Shown here piece after piece: positions 9,332-16,557 of a stretch of 64,000 nucleotides of DNA; position 1 is the first letter of the stretch; each line of letters opens with the position of its first letter. The notes beneath the pieces are model-generated. The model saw only the letters and a list, made by a program, of their open reading frames with translations, did not search any database and was not told the DNA's origin. The translations under genes and the position numbers were made by a program. The stretch lies in assembly GCF_019801605.1 (NCBI RefSeq), contig NZ_JAHVIT010000002.1, positions 1,426,001-1,490,000 on the forward strand, given 5' to 3'. Source of the stretch: Maritimibacter alkaliphilus. GTDB taxonomy: Bacteria; Pseudomonadota; Alphaproteobacteria; Rhodobacterales; Rhodobacteraceae.

Positions 9332-9424
9332 CGCCACCCGTCAGGGCGCAAAATTGCTGAATAAATTCCGACCCTTGCCCGGGGGCGGGGCGGGCTATCC
9401 GATTGGTTGATTGACGCATGGGTT

Positions 9425-9449
9425 AATAATTCCCAAAATGGGAATTATT
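9425..9449. promoter_or_regulatory. Palindromic operator candidate upstream of the Rrf2 regulator
   Basis: Perfect 11-base arms (AATAATTCCCA at 9425-9435 and TGGGAATTATT at 9439-9449) are separated by three A residues. The dyad ends 20 bases before the ATG at 9470, where it would cover the -10 region or the transcription start. This is a natural position for autoregulation by the Rrf2 protein (inference). Confidence 0.6.
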
Positions 9450-9469
9450 TGCACGCAGTTGTCATCATC

Positions 9470-9955
9470 ATGCATCTTTCGAAGTTTACCGATTACGCCC
9501 TGCGCGTCTGCCTCTACCTCGGCGCCCATCCCGAGCGGCTGGTCCCGATCTCCGAGATGGCGCGCGCCCATGACCTGTCCCAGTCGAACCTGATGAAAGT
9601 CGTTCACCAGCTGGTCGAGGGCGGTTTCCTGACCAGCACCCGGGGCCGGTCGGGCGGCATCCGCCTTGCGCGGCCGCCCGCGGAGATCCGTCTCGGCGCC
9701 GTGACGCGATTCATGGAGGGCGACGGTGGCATGGTCGATTGTTCCTCCTGCATCCTGCGCGGCTCCTGCGGGCTGGTGCCTGCGCTGCACGAGGCGCGGA
9801 TGGCCTTCTACGCGGTGCTCGACAGCCAGACGCTGGACCGGGCGGTGAAATCGCACCCCCGTATGTTGCCGATCCTTCAGGCGGCCGGCGCGCGCGATGC
9901 CAGTTCGTCCCCGGCGCGCAGCCGCAAGCTGTCGGAGCCCACCCCGGTCAAATGA
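9470..9955 (+). CDS. Rrf2-family Fe-S transcription regulator, NsrR-like
   Basis: This 161-residue DNA-binding protein has the Rrf2 winged helix (MHLSKFTDYALRVCLYLG at the N-terminus, then the recognition region LSQSNLMKVVHQLVEGG). Three clustered cysteines, C91, C94 and C100, could ligate an iron-sulfur cluster as in the nitric-oxide sensor NsrR, where C91 is also the first ligand in E. coli; the spacing here (C-x2-C-x5-C) is tighter. I chose the ATG at 9470 because the Rrf2 N-terminus begins there, although the frame stays open to 9407. It sits next to nirB and may control it. Its own promoter carries a perfect palindrome. Confidence 0.82.
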   Translation: MHLSKFTDYALRVCLYLGAHPERLVPISEMARAHDLSQSNLMKVVHQLVEGGFLTSTRGRSGGIRLARPPAEIRLGAVTRFMEGDGGMVDCSSCILRGSCGLVPALHEARMAFYAVLDSQTLDRAVKSHPRMLPILQAAGARDASSSPARSRKLSEPTPVK

Positions 9956-10237
9956 GCCCGGCACCGGGCGCTGCGGCCCGGCAAGGCCCCCTCCCGTGAG
10001 CCGGGCCCCAAGGGCCCCGGAACCGGCACATCGCCGGGCCGAGTCGGCCTCTTCCTGACGTCGGAGCAGCGCCGAGAGGTCGGGGGAGGGGCCTCTGCCG
10101 CCGCGGTGTCATTCCGTCTCTGCCGGGCAAGCGGGCGGGTTTTTCGAGCCTTTGACCAAAATTTGACCTCAAATCGGACGATTTCCCCGGCGGAAGGGGA
10201 AATTCACGCTGCACCCGCACATGACGCTTGTGCGAAA

Positions 10238-10262
10238 ATACATGCTATGTCATTGCATGTAT
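10238..10262. promoter_or_regulatory. Palindromic regulator site upstream of nirB (CATGC-N9-GCATG)
   Basis: Arms ATACATGCTATG and CATTGCATGTAT flank a single central T at 10250, with one mismatch over twelve pairs. The outer geometry ATGC-N9-GCAT equals that of the NsrR consensus (ATGY-N9-RCAT), but the inner AT-rich part of that consensus is missing. A site with matching arms and flanks lies upstream of cysG at 35157-35175. It is 228 bases from the nirB start, so a long leader follows. Confidence 0.6.
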
Positions 10263-10338
10263 CAATCAAGGTGGAAACGCTTCCACCCACCAGCCGCAAT
10301 GGCGCGGCCATTTCCGTCAAAACGCCCGTATCGGGCAG

Positions 10339-10354
10339 GCAGCAACGATGCTGC
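10339..10354 (+). ncRNA. Hexaloop hairpin in the nirB leader (ANTAR-target-like)
   Basis: Stem GCAGC/GCTGC closes a six-base loop AACGAT with A at position 1 and G at position 4, the pattern recognised by ANTAR antiterminator proteins such as NasT. A short hairpin (10324-10336) lies 2 bases upstream, as in the two-hairpin ANTAR target, but its loop is not a hexaloop. The 3' arm competes with a longer stem at 10352-10393. The cysG leader has the same core, AGC-AAnGnT-GCT. Confidence 0.4.
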
Positions 10355-10393
10355 AGCTTCGTACCGACAGACTCGGTTCGTGGGAAAGCTGTG
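10352..10393 (+). other. Long competing stem in the nirB leader
   Basis: TGCAGCTT (10352-10359) can pair with AAGCTGTG (10386-10393, two G-U pairs), enclosing a second stem ACCGA/TCGGT with a 5-base loop. It shares bases 10352-10354 with the hexaloop hairpin, so the two are exclusive. No good U-run follows directly (the nearest TTTT is about 16 bases on), so I do not call it a terminator. Confidence 0.3.
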
Positions 10394-10477
10394 CATCCAA
10401 GCTTCTGCTTTTCCTGACAGAAATCGCCGCGGCCCGGACATCCGGTTCGCTCAGCCCAAGCAGACCGGAGACCTCAC

Positions 10478-12946
10478 ATGTCCAGGCAGCGACTCGTCAT
10501 CATCGGCAACGGCATGGCCCCTGGCCGGATGCTGGAACACCTCTTCGAGGCCAGCGACGCTTACGACGTCACGATCTTCAACGCGGAATCCCGCGTGAAC
10601 TACGACCGCATCATGCTCTCCCCCGTGCTGTCGGGCGAGAAGAGCTTCGACGACATCGTGATCCACGACGACGCATGGTATGCCTCGCATGGCATCACCC
10701 TGCACCGGGGTCAGAAGGTCGTCTCCATCGACCGCGACTCGCAGACCGTCACCAGCGAGGGCGGCATCACCGCCGGTTATGACAAGCTGGTCATCGCCAC
10801 CGGCTCGAACCCCTTCATCATCCCCGTGCCCGGCCACAAGCTGCCCGGCGTGGTGGCCTACCGTGACCTCGACGACGTGCAGGCGATGAAACGCGCCGCG
10901 GCGCTCGGCGGCCGCGCGGTGGTCATCGGCGGCGGCCTGCTGGGCCTCGAAGCGGCGGCGGGCCTGAAGGCGCAGGGCATGGACGTGACCGTGCTGCACC
11001 TGATGCCCACCCTGATGGAGCGTCAGCTGGACCCGGCGGCAGGCTACCTGCTGCAGAAGGAACTGGAAGGCCGCGGGATCGAAGTGCGCTGCGGCGCCAA
11101 CACCAAGCAGATCCTCGGCGAGGCGCAGGTTGAAGGCGTCGAGCTGGAAGACGGCACCGTGATCGACGCCTCCTTGGTGGTCATGGCAGTCGGCATCCGC
11201 CCGAACGTGCAGCTGGCGCAGGAGGCCGGTCTCGAGGTCGGCCGTGGCATCGTCACCGGCACCGACATGAAAACCTCGGACGCCAACATCTACTCCGTCG
11301 GGGAATGCGCCGAGGTGGAGGGCCGGGTCTATGGCCTCGTCGCGCCGCTCTACACCATGGCCAAGGTGGCCGCCGCGCATCTGGCCGGCGCCTCGGACGC
11401 CGCCTTCGCCCATGCGGAAACACCCACCAAGCTGAAGGTCACCGGCGTGAACCTTTACTCGGTCGGCGAATTCGGCGACGGGCCGGAGCTGGAGGACGTG
11501 GTCCTGCGCGACGCCAAGCGCGGCACCTACAAGCGCGTGATCCTGAAGGACAACAAGGTCGTCGGTGCCGTGCTCTACGGCGATGTGGCCGATGGCATGT
11601 GGTACAACGAACTGCTGAAGTCCGCCGACTGTGTCGAGGCCATGCGCGAGACGCTGATCTTCGGTCAGGCGCATCAGGGCGGCGGCGTGGCCGCGGACCC
11701 GCTGGCGGCGATCTCCAACCTGTCGGACGACGCGGAGATCTGCGGCTGCAACGGCATTTGCAAGGGCCAGATCGTCAATGCGATCAAGGACAAGGGCCTG
11801 ACCTCGCTGGCCGAAGTCCGCGCCCACACCAAGGCCTCCGCCTCCTGCGGGACCTGCACCGGGCTGGTCGAGGGCGTCATGGCCCTGACCCTGGGCGATA
11901 CCTTTGCCAAGAAGGCCGAGGGCATGTGCGGCTGCACCGATCTGGGCCACGGCGACGTGCGCCGCCTGATCGTGGCCAAGGAACTGAAATCCATCTCCGC
12001 CGTGATGCAGGAACTGGAGTGGAAATCCTCGGGCGGCTGCGCCAAGTGCCGTCCGGCGCTGAACTACTACCTCCTGTCCGACTGGCCGGGCGAATACGTC
12101 GACGACCAGCAGTCGCGCTTCATCAACGAGCGCGTGCACGCGAACATCCAGAAGGACGGCACCTATTCCGTCGTTCCCCGGATGTGGGGCGGCATGACCA
12201 CTGCGGGTGAGCTGCGCGCCATCGCCAACGTGGTGGACAAGTTCAACATCCCCGACGTGAAGGTCACGGGCGGCCAGCGGATCGACCTGCTGGGCGTCAA
12301 GAAAGAGGACCTGCCAGCCGTCTGGGCCGATCTGAACGCCGCTGGCATGATCTCGGGCCACGCCTACTCCAAGGGGCTGCGCACGGTGAAGACCTGCGTC
12401 GGCTCCACCTGGTGCCGGTTCGGCACGCAGGACAGCACCGGCCTCGGCATCAAGCTCGAGAAGTTCATGTGGGGTTCATGGACGCCCGCCAAGGTGAAGC
12501 TGGCGGTCACCGGCTGCCCGCGCAACTGCGCCGAGGCGACCTGCAAGGACATCGGCGTGATCTGCGTCGATAGCGGTTACCAGATCGTCTACGGCGGTGC
12601 CGCCGGCCTGCACATCCAGGGCACGACCGAACTGGGCACCGTGAAGACCGAGGACGAGGTGATCGAGATCGCCGGCGCCATGACCCAGATGTACCGCGAG
12701 CAGGGCTTCTACCTCGAGCGGATTTACAAGTGGGCCGACCGGGTCGGCTACGACACCGTCAAATCCGTCATCTTCGACGATCTGGAGAGCCGCCGCGCCT
12801 ACTACGAGCGCTTCGTCCACTCGCAGCAATTCGCACAGGTCGACCCCTGGTCCGAGCGCGTCTCGGGCGTCGACAAGCACGAGTTCAACCCGATGGCCGT
12901 CTTCGGCCTGCCCAACGACACCACCGTCCAGGAGCCCGCAGAATGA
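10478..12946 (+). CDS. nirB: NAD(P)H nitrite reductase large subunit
   Basis: This 822-residue cytoplasmic enzyme reduces nitrite to ammonium with NirD. The N-terminal third is a pyridine-nucleotide/FAD reductase. BFD-like [2Fe-2S] segments follow (CGCNGICKG near residue 422, CGTCTG near 458, and a second repeat with CGC and CAKC around 483-520). The C-terminal sulfite/nitrite reductase domain has the siroheme-[4Fe-4S] cysteines C-x5-C (CVGSTWC, about 641) and C-x3-C (CPRNC, about 681). Length is typical. Its stop overlaps the nirD start (ATGA). It needs siroheme, made by CysG at 35359-36744. Confidence 0.96.
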   Translation: MSRQRLVIIGNGMAPGRMLEHLFEASDAYDVTIFNAESRVNYDRIMLSPVLSGEKSFDDIVIHDDAWYASHGITLHRGQKVVSIDRDSQTVTSEGGITAGYDKLVIATGSNPFIIPVPGHKLPGVVAYRDLDDVQAMKRAAALGGRAVVIGGGLLGLEAAAGLKAQGMDVTVLHLMPTLMERQLDPAAGYLLQKELEGRGIEVRCGANTKQILGEAQVEGVELEDGTVIDASLVVMAVGIRPNVQLAQEAGLEVGRGIVTGTDMKTSDANIYSVGECAEVEGRVYGLVAPLYTMAKVAAAHLAGASDAAFAHAETPTKLKVTGVNLYSVGEFGDGPELEDVVLRDAKRGTYKRVILKDNKVVGAVLYGDVADGMWYNELLKSADCVEAMRETLIFGQAHQGGGVAADPLAAISNLSDDAEICGCNGICKGQIVNAIKDKGLTSLAEVRAHTKASASCGTCTGLVEGVMALTLGDTFAKKAEGMCGCTDLGHGDVRRLIVAKELKSISAVMQELEWKSSGGCAKCRPALNYYLLSDWPGEYVDDQQSRFINERVHANIQKDGTYSVVPRMWGGMTTAGELRAIANVVDKFNIPDVKVTGGQRIDLLGVKKEDLPAVWADLNAAGMISGHAYSKGLRTVKTCVGSTWCRFGTQDSTGLGIKLEKFMWGSWTPAKVKLAVTGCPRNCAEATCKDIGVICVDSGYQIVYGGAAGLHIQGTTELGTVKTEDEVIEIAGAMTQMYREQGFYLERIYKWADRVGYDTVKSVIFDDLESRRAYYERFVHSQQFAQVDPWSERVSGVDKHEFNPMAVFGLPNDTTVQEPAE

Positions 12947-13320
12947 ACGCCAGATTCACCAGCCCCAACGCTTCGCTTCTCGAGGGCGGCCAGAACACCG
13001 ATCTCGACTGGCGCCTGATCGGCACCATCGACGACATCCCCGCCCAGGGGGCGCGCTGCGTGAAGAACGGCGAGACCACCATCGCCGTCTTCCGGACCGC
13101 GGACGACCGCATCTTCGCACTTGAAGACAAATGCCCGCATCGCAACGGGCCGCTCAGCCAGGGGATCGTGCATGACGGTTGCGTCACCTGCCCCCTGCAC
13201 AACTGGGTCATCTCGCTCGAAACCGGCACCGCGCAGGGTGCCGACGAGGGCCGGACTGCCTCCTTCCCCGTCCGCCTCAGCGGTCGGGACATCTACCTCA
13301 ATCTGAAACCTGGCGCCTGA
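12943..13320 (+). CDS. nirD: Nitrite reductase small subunit with intact Rieske motif
   Basis: This 125-residue Rieske-fold partner of NirB begins at the ATG that overlaps the nirB stop by 4 bases. Unlike the E. coli NirD, which has lost its cluster ligands, this one keeps a full C-x-H (CPH) and C-x2-H (CPLH) pair spaced by 16 residues, so it could bind a [2Fe-2S] cluster. That ligand set is seen directly; that the cluster is present and conducts electrons is inference. Confidence 0.93.
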   Translation: MNARFTSPNASLLEGGQNTDLDWRLIGTIDDIPAQGARCVKNGETTIAVFRTADDRIFALEDKCPHRNGPLSQGIVHDGCVTCPLHNWVISLETGTAQGADEGRTASFPVRLSGRDIYLNLKPGA

Positions 13321-13356
13321 TCTCGGGCCCGCACTCTCTCGAAAAGGACTACGAAC

Positions 13357-14196
13357 ATGTCGTATATCGCTCCGAAGGAATTCGCGGCCAAGATGGTCGA
13401 CGCCGGCGAATCCAAGATCTTCATGTCCACCAAGGACACCCTGATCCGCGCATACATGGCGGGTGCCATCCTGGCGCTTGCCGCGGCCTTCGCCGTGACC
13501 ATCGCGGTCAACACCGGCAACTTCCTCGTCGCCTCTCTGCTCTTCCCGGTCGGCTTCTGCATGCTGTACCTGATGGGCTTCGACCTGCTGACCGGCGTCT
13601 TCACGCTGGCCCCGCTGGCCGTTATCGCCAAGCGTCCGGGCTGCACCTGGAAAGGCGTCCTCCGGAACTGGGGCCTCGTGTTCTGCGGCAACTTCGCAGG
13701 CGCCATGACCACCGCCATCCTGATGGCCGTCGTCTTCACCACCGGCTTCTCGACGGAACCGAACGCGGTTGGCCAGAAGATCGGGAGCATCGGTGAAGCC
13801 CGGACGCTCGGCTACGCCGCAGCCGGTGGGGCCGGCCTGCTGACGGTCTTCGTCCGCGCCGTGCTGTGCAACTGGATGGTCTCCACCGGTGTGGTCGCCG
13901 CGATGATGTCCTCCTCCACCGGCGGCAAGATCATGGCCATGTGGATGCCGATCCTCGTCTTCTTCTACCTCGGCTTCGAGCACTCGATCGTGAACATGTT
14001 CCTGTTCCCCTCGGGCATCATGCTGGGCGGTCAGTTCACCTGGTTCGACTACTTCGCCTACAACGAGATCCCCGTTGTCCTTGGCAACCTCGTCGGCGGC
14101 CTGACCTTCGTGGGCGGCATGATCTACGCCACGCACTTCCGGGAATCGCCGAAGCGCAACGCAGGCAAGGACGTGTCCGGCCTGCCGGCAGAGTAA
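13357..14196 (+). CDS. nirC: Formate/nitrite channel (FNT family)
   Basis: This 279-residue integral membrane protein has the six-helix FNT pattern with internal repeat (GAILALAAAFAVTIAVNTGN and a central RAVLCNWMVSTGV segment). It starts 36 bases after nirD and ends just before an intrinsic terminator, so it closes the nirBD transcript. Its place makes nitrite import or export the likely role. The symbol is given by context, since FocA-type formate channels share the fold. Confidence 0.85.
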   Translation: MSYIAPKEFAAKMVDAGESKIFMSTKDTLIRAYMAGAILALAAAFAVTIAVNTGNFLVASLLFPVGFCMLYLMGFDLLTGVFTLAPLAVIAKRPGCTWKGVLRNWGLVFCGNFAGAMTTAILMAVVFTTGFSTEPNAVGQKIGSIGEARTLGYAAAGGAGLLTVFVRAVLCNWMVSTGVVAAMMSSSTGGKIMAMWMPILVFFYLGFEHSIVNMFLFPSGIMLGGQFTWFDYFAYNEIPVVLGNLVGGLTFVGGMIYATHFRESPKRNAGKDVSGLPAE

Positions 14197-14208
14197 TCTC
14201 CCCTCCTT

Positions 14209-14237
14209 GGCCCCGCTTCGGCGGGGCCTCTTTTCTT
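14209..14237 (+). terminator. Intrinsic terminator of the nirBDC operon
   Basis: A perfect 8-base-pair stem (GGCCCCGC and GCGGGGCC) closes a TTCG tetraloop and is followed by TCTTTTCTTC. It starts 12 bases after the channel stop codon and ends 17 bases before the kinase-phosphatase start, so read-through into that gene is possible. Confidence 0.85.
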
Positions 14238-14253
14238 CACCGGAGCCGATCCC

Positions 14254-15978
14254 ATGCCAAAGGATACCGTTGCCCGCCCGTGCCTCACGGTGACGCTCGG
14301 CCAGTATTCCGGCGCGGGGCGCAAGCCGGAGAACCAGGATTTTCACGGTGCGCTGATCCCCTCTGGCAGCCCGCTGGCGTTGAAGGGGATCACCCTGGCC
14401 GTGGCCGACGGGATCTCTTCCAGCGCGGTCAGCGGGCAGGCGGCAGAGACCGCCGTGAAGGCCCTGCTGGACGATTACTACGCCACCCCCGACGCCTGGA
14501 CGACGCGCACCGCCGGGACCCGCGTCATCGCCGCCACCAACGCCTGGCTGCATGGGCAGAACACCTCCGTCGCCGATGTGAACGCGGGCCATGTCTGCAC
14601 CCTGTCGGCGCTGATCCTGAAGGGGCGCGAGGGCCATGTACTGCACGTGGGCGACAGCCGCGTGGCGCGGCTCTCGGGCGCCAGCCTCGAGGCGCTGACC
14701 GAGGATCACCGGCTGGTCCTCTCCCAGGCCGAGAACTACCTGGGCCGCGCCATGGGCGCCGCCCGCGAGGTCGAGGTCGACTATCGCCGCGTGAGCCTGG
14801 GCGAGGGCGATGTCTTCGTACTGACCACCGACGGCGTGCATGAGTTCATCACTGCCCGAGACGTGACCGCGGCCCTCGCCGCGCCGGACCTCGACACCGC
14901 CGCCCGGCAGCTGGCCGATGTGGCGCTGGAGCGGGGCAGCGACGACAACCTGACGGTGCAACTGCTGCGGGTCGAAAGCCTGCCCGAGGCCGGGGCCGAG
15001 CTGTCGCTGGACGCCGCCCGCCTGCCGGTGCCGCCGCTGCCGAAGGCGGGGGAGGTGATTGACGGCTTCCGCATCCTGCGCCCGCTGCACCAGACGGCCC
15101 GCAGCCACGTCTACCTTGCCGAGGACGGGCAGGGACAGCGCGTGGCGCTGAAGATCCCCGCCAGCGAGATGGCGCTGGACACCGATTACCTGCGCCGCTT
15201 CGTGCTGGAGGAATGGATCGCCCGCCGTCTTGCCTCGGCCCATGTGCTGCGCGCGGCAGAGGCGCCGGCACAGCGCAGCGCGCTCTACGTGGTCACCGAG
15301 TACGTGGAGGGCCAGACCCTGCGCGACTGGATGGCCGACCACCCGCGGCGGGATCTGGCGCAGGTGCGCGACATCGTCACCCAGATCGCCACCGGCCTGC
15401 GGGCGTTTCACCGCCGCGAGATGCGGCATCAGGATTTGCGGCCCGAGAACGTGATGATCGACCGGGAGGGAACGGTGAAGATCATCGACTTCGGCTCTGC
15501 CTCTGTTGCGGGGGTGGAGGAAGCCGCGCCGGACCTGTTGGGGGACATGCCCGGCACCTATCAGTACACCGCGCCGGAATACCTCTCGGGGCAGGGGGCG
15601 ACGTGGCGGGCGGATCAATACGCCCTCGGTGTCATCGCCTACGAGATGCTGACCGGGCGGCTGCCCTACGGGGCGCAGGTGGCCCGCGTGCGCAATGCGC
15701 GCGATCAGGCCCGCCTCAGCTACGTGCCCGCGCGGGACGCCGAAAACGGGCTGCCCGACTGGATGGATGTCGCGCTGAAACGCGCGGTGCATCCCGATCC
15801 GGCCCGCCGCTACGAGGCGCTTTCCGAATTCGTCGCGGACCTGCGCCGCCCCGGCGCCAGCTACCGGGCGGGGCGGCATGTGCCGCTGGCGGAACGCAAC
15901 CCGGTCCGCTTCTGGCAGGCGGTCTCGGCCGGGCTGGCGCTGCTCTGCGTCGTGCTCATGACCCGACTGGCGGGCTGA
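14254..15978 (+). CDS. PP2C protein phosphatase / Ser-Thr protein kinase fusion with C-terminal membrane anchor
   Basis: This 574-residue protein joins two opposing activities. Residues about 1-250 are a PP2C phosphatase (VADGISSS, VGDSRVARL, TDGVHEF, GSDDNLTVQLL carry metal-binding aspartates). Residues about 268-540 are a Hanks-type kinase: K300 in VALK, HQDLRPEN with D394, DFG at 412 and an APE segment. The glycine-rich loop is degenerate (LHQTARSHVYLAED). A hydrophobic helix near the C-terminus (FWQAVSAGLALLCVVLM) should anchor it in the membrane. Such fusions occur beside nirBD/nas genes, so a role in nitrate/nitrite metabolism is inferred; the target is unknown. Confidence 0.88.
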   Translation: MPKDTVARPCLTVTLGQYSGAGRKPENQDFHGALIPSGSPLALKGITLAVADGISSSAVSGQAAETAVKALLDDYYATPDAWTTRTAGTRVIAATNAWLHGQNTSVADVNAGHVCTLSALILKGREGHVLHVGDSRVARLSGASLEALTEDHRLVLSQAENYLGRAMGAAREVEVDYRRVSLGEGDVFVLTTDGVHEFITARDVTAALAAPDLDTAARQLADVALERGSDDNLTVQLLRVESLPEAGAELSLDAARLPVPPLPKAGEVIDGFRILRPLHQTARSHVYLAEDGQGQRVALKIPASEMALDTDYLRRFVLEEWIARRLASAHVLRAAEAPAQRSALYVVTEYVEGQTLRDWMADHPRRDLAQVRDIVTQIATGLRAFHRREMRHQDLRPENVMIDREGTVKIIDFGSASVAGVEEAAPDLLGDMPGTYQYTAPEYLSGQGATWRADQYALGVIAYEMLTGRLPYGAQVARVRNARDQARLSYVPARDAENGLPDWMDVALKRAVHPDPARRYEALSEFVADLRRPGASYRAGRHVPLAERNPVRFWQAVSAGLALLCVVLMTRLAG

Positions 15979-16008
15979 TCCGCCACCAACATCGCAGGAG
16001 GACAAGAG

Positions 16009-16476
16009 ATGAAAGACCTGGCACAGGCCGAAACCCTGACCCGAGAGGACGTCACCGCGCTGATCCTCGCCTCCAAGAAGGCGGCACTGCAGACCTGGGA
16101 AGGCATCGCCGAGGCCATCGGCATGTCCCCGGTCTGGACCCACTCGGCCTGCATGGGGATGAACGCCTTCCCGCGCGACAAGGCGGATGCCCTCGTCGCG
16201 CTGCTGGACCTGCCGGAGGCGGCGGCCGACCTGCTGGTCGAAAGCCCCACCAAGATCTGGGAGCAGACCGTCCCGACCGATCCCTGCATCTATCGCCTCT
16301 ACGAGATCGTCGGCGTCTACGGCCCCACGATCAAGGCGCTGATCCACGAGGGCTTCGGCGACGGGATCATGTCGGCCATCGACTTCGACATGCAGGTCAC
16401 CCGCGTGCCGCACGAGAAGGGCGACCGGGTGAAGATCGAGATGTCGGGCAAGTACCTGAGCTACAACGCCTGGTAA
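16009..16476 (+). CDS. cynS: Cyanate hydratase (cyanase)
   Basis: This 155-residue enzyme turns cyanate and bicarbonate into ammonia and carbon dioxide. It has the N-terminal helical domain and the C-terminal catalytic region with the conserved Arg, Glu and Ser (IYRLYEIVGVYGPTIKALI, then GIMSAIDF). Length is normal for cyanases. AGGAGG lies 8 bases before the start. It stands 30 bases after the kinase-phosphatase and extends the nitrogen-acquisition theme. No dedicated cyanate transporter is nearby. Confidence 0.95.
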   Translation: MKDLAQAETLTREDVTALILASKKAALQTWEGIAEAIGMSPVWTHSACMGMNAFPRDKADALVALLDLPEAAADLLVESPTKIWEQTVPTDPCIYRLYEIVGVYGPTIKALIHEGFGDGIMSAIDFDMQVTRVPHEKGDRVKIEMSGKYLSYNAW

Positions 16477-16488
16477 AAGCCCCGACGC

Positions 16489-16528
16489 GACCGCCGGCGG
16501 ATGGGGCCCGCCGGCGGTCCATTTGTTT
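16489..16528. terminator. Strong hairpin between convergent cynS and histidine kinase genes
   Basis: A perfect 12-base-pair stem (16489-16500 and 16508-16519) has a 7-base loop and is followed on the plus strand by CATTTGTTTT. It sits 12 bases past the cynS stop and 30 bases past the kinase stop, so it may serve both directions, better for cynS. Confidence 0.7.
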
Positions 16529-16557
16529 TCCGCGACCTGCCGCCGCGCGGGGGTGGG

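Larger units (their letters stand above)
9956..10477. other. Intergenic region and long structured nirB leader
   Basis: This 522-base region lies between the Rrf2 gene and nirB. The first part is very GC-rich with imperfect hairpins and no U-run. From 10238 onward it holds a palindrome (10238-10262) and then a row of hairpins: GGTGGAA/TTCCACC (10270-10287), AATGGC/GCCATT (10298-10312), GCCCG/CGGGC (10324-10336), a hexaloop hairpin (10339-10354) and a long stem (10352-10393). GGAG at 10467-10470 is the nirB ribosome-binding site. No small gene is convincing. Confidence 0.5.

Noticed and set aside
10251-10270. FNR-type box near nirB (TTGCATGTATCAA)
   Set aside because: The half-sites have the wrong spacing for TTGAT-N4-ATCAA and the bases are explained by the CATGC-N9-GCATG dyad.
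12802-16413. 1203-residue minus-strand open frame opposite nirD, the channel and the kinase-phosphatase
   Set aside because: This is a high-GC shadow frame; the plus strand carries recognised genes with full motifs and the minus product has no recognisable domain.
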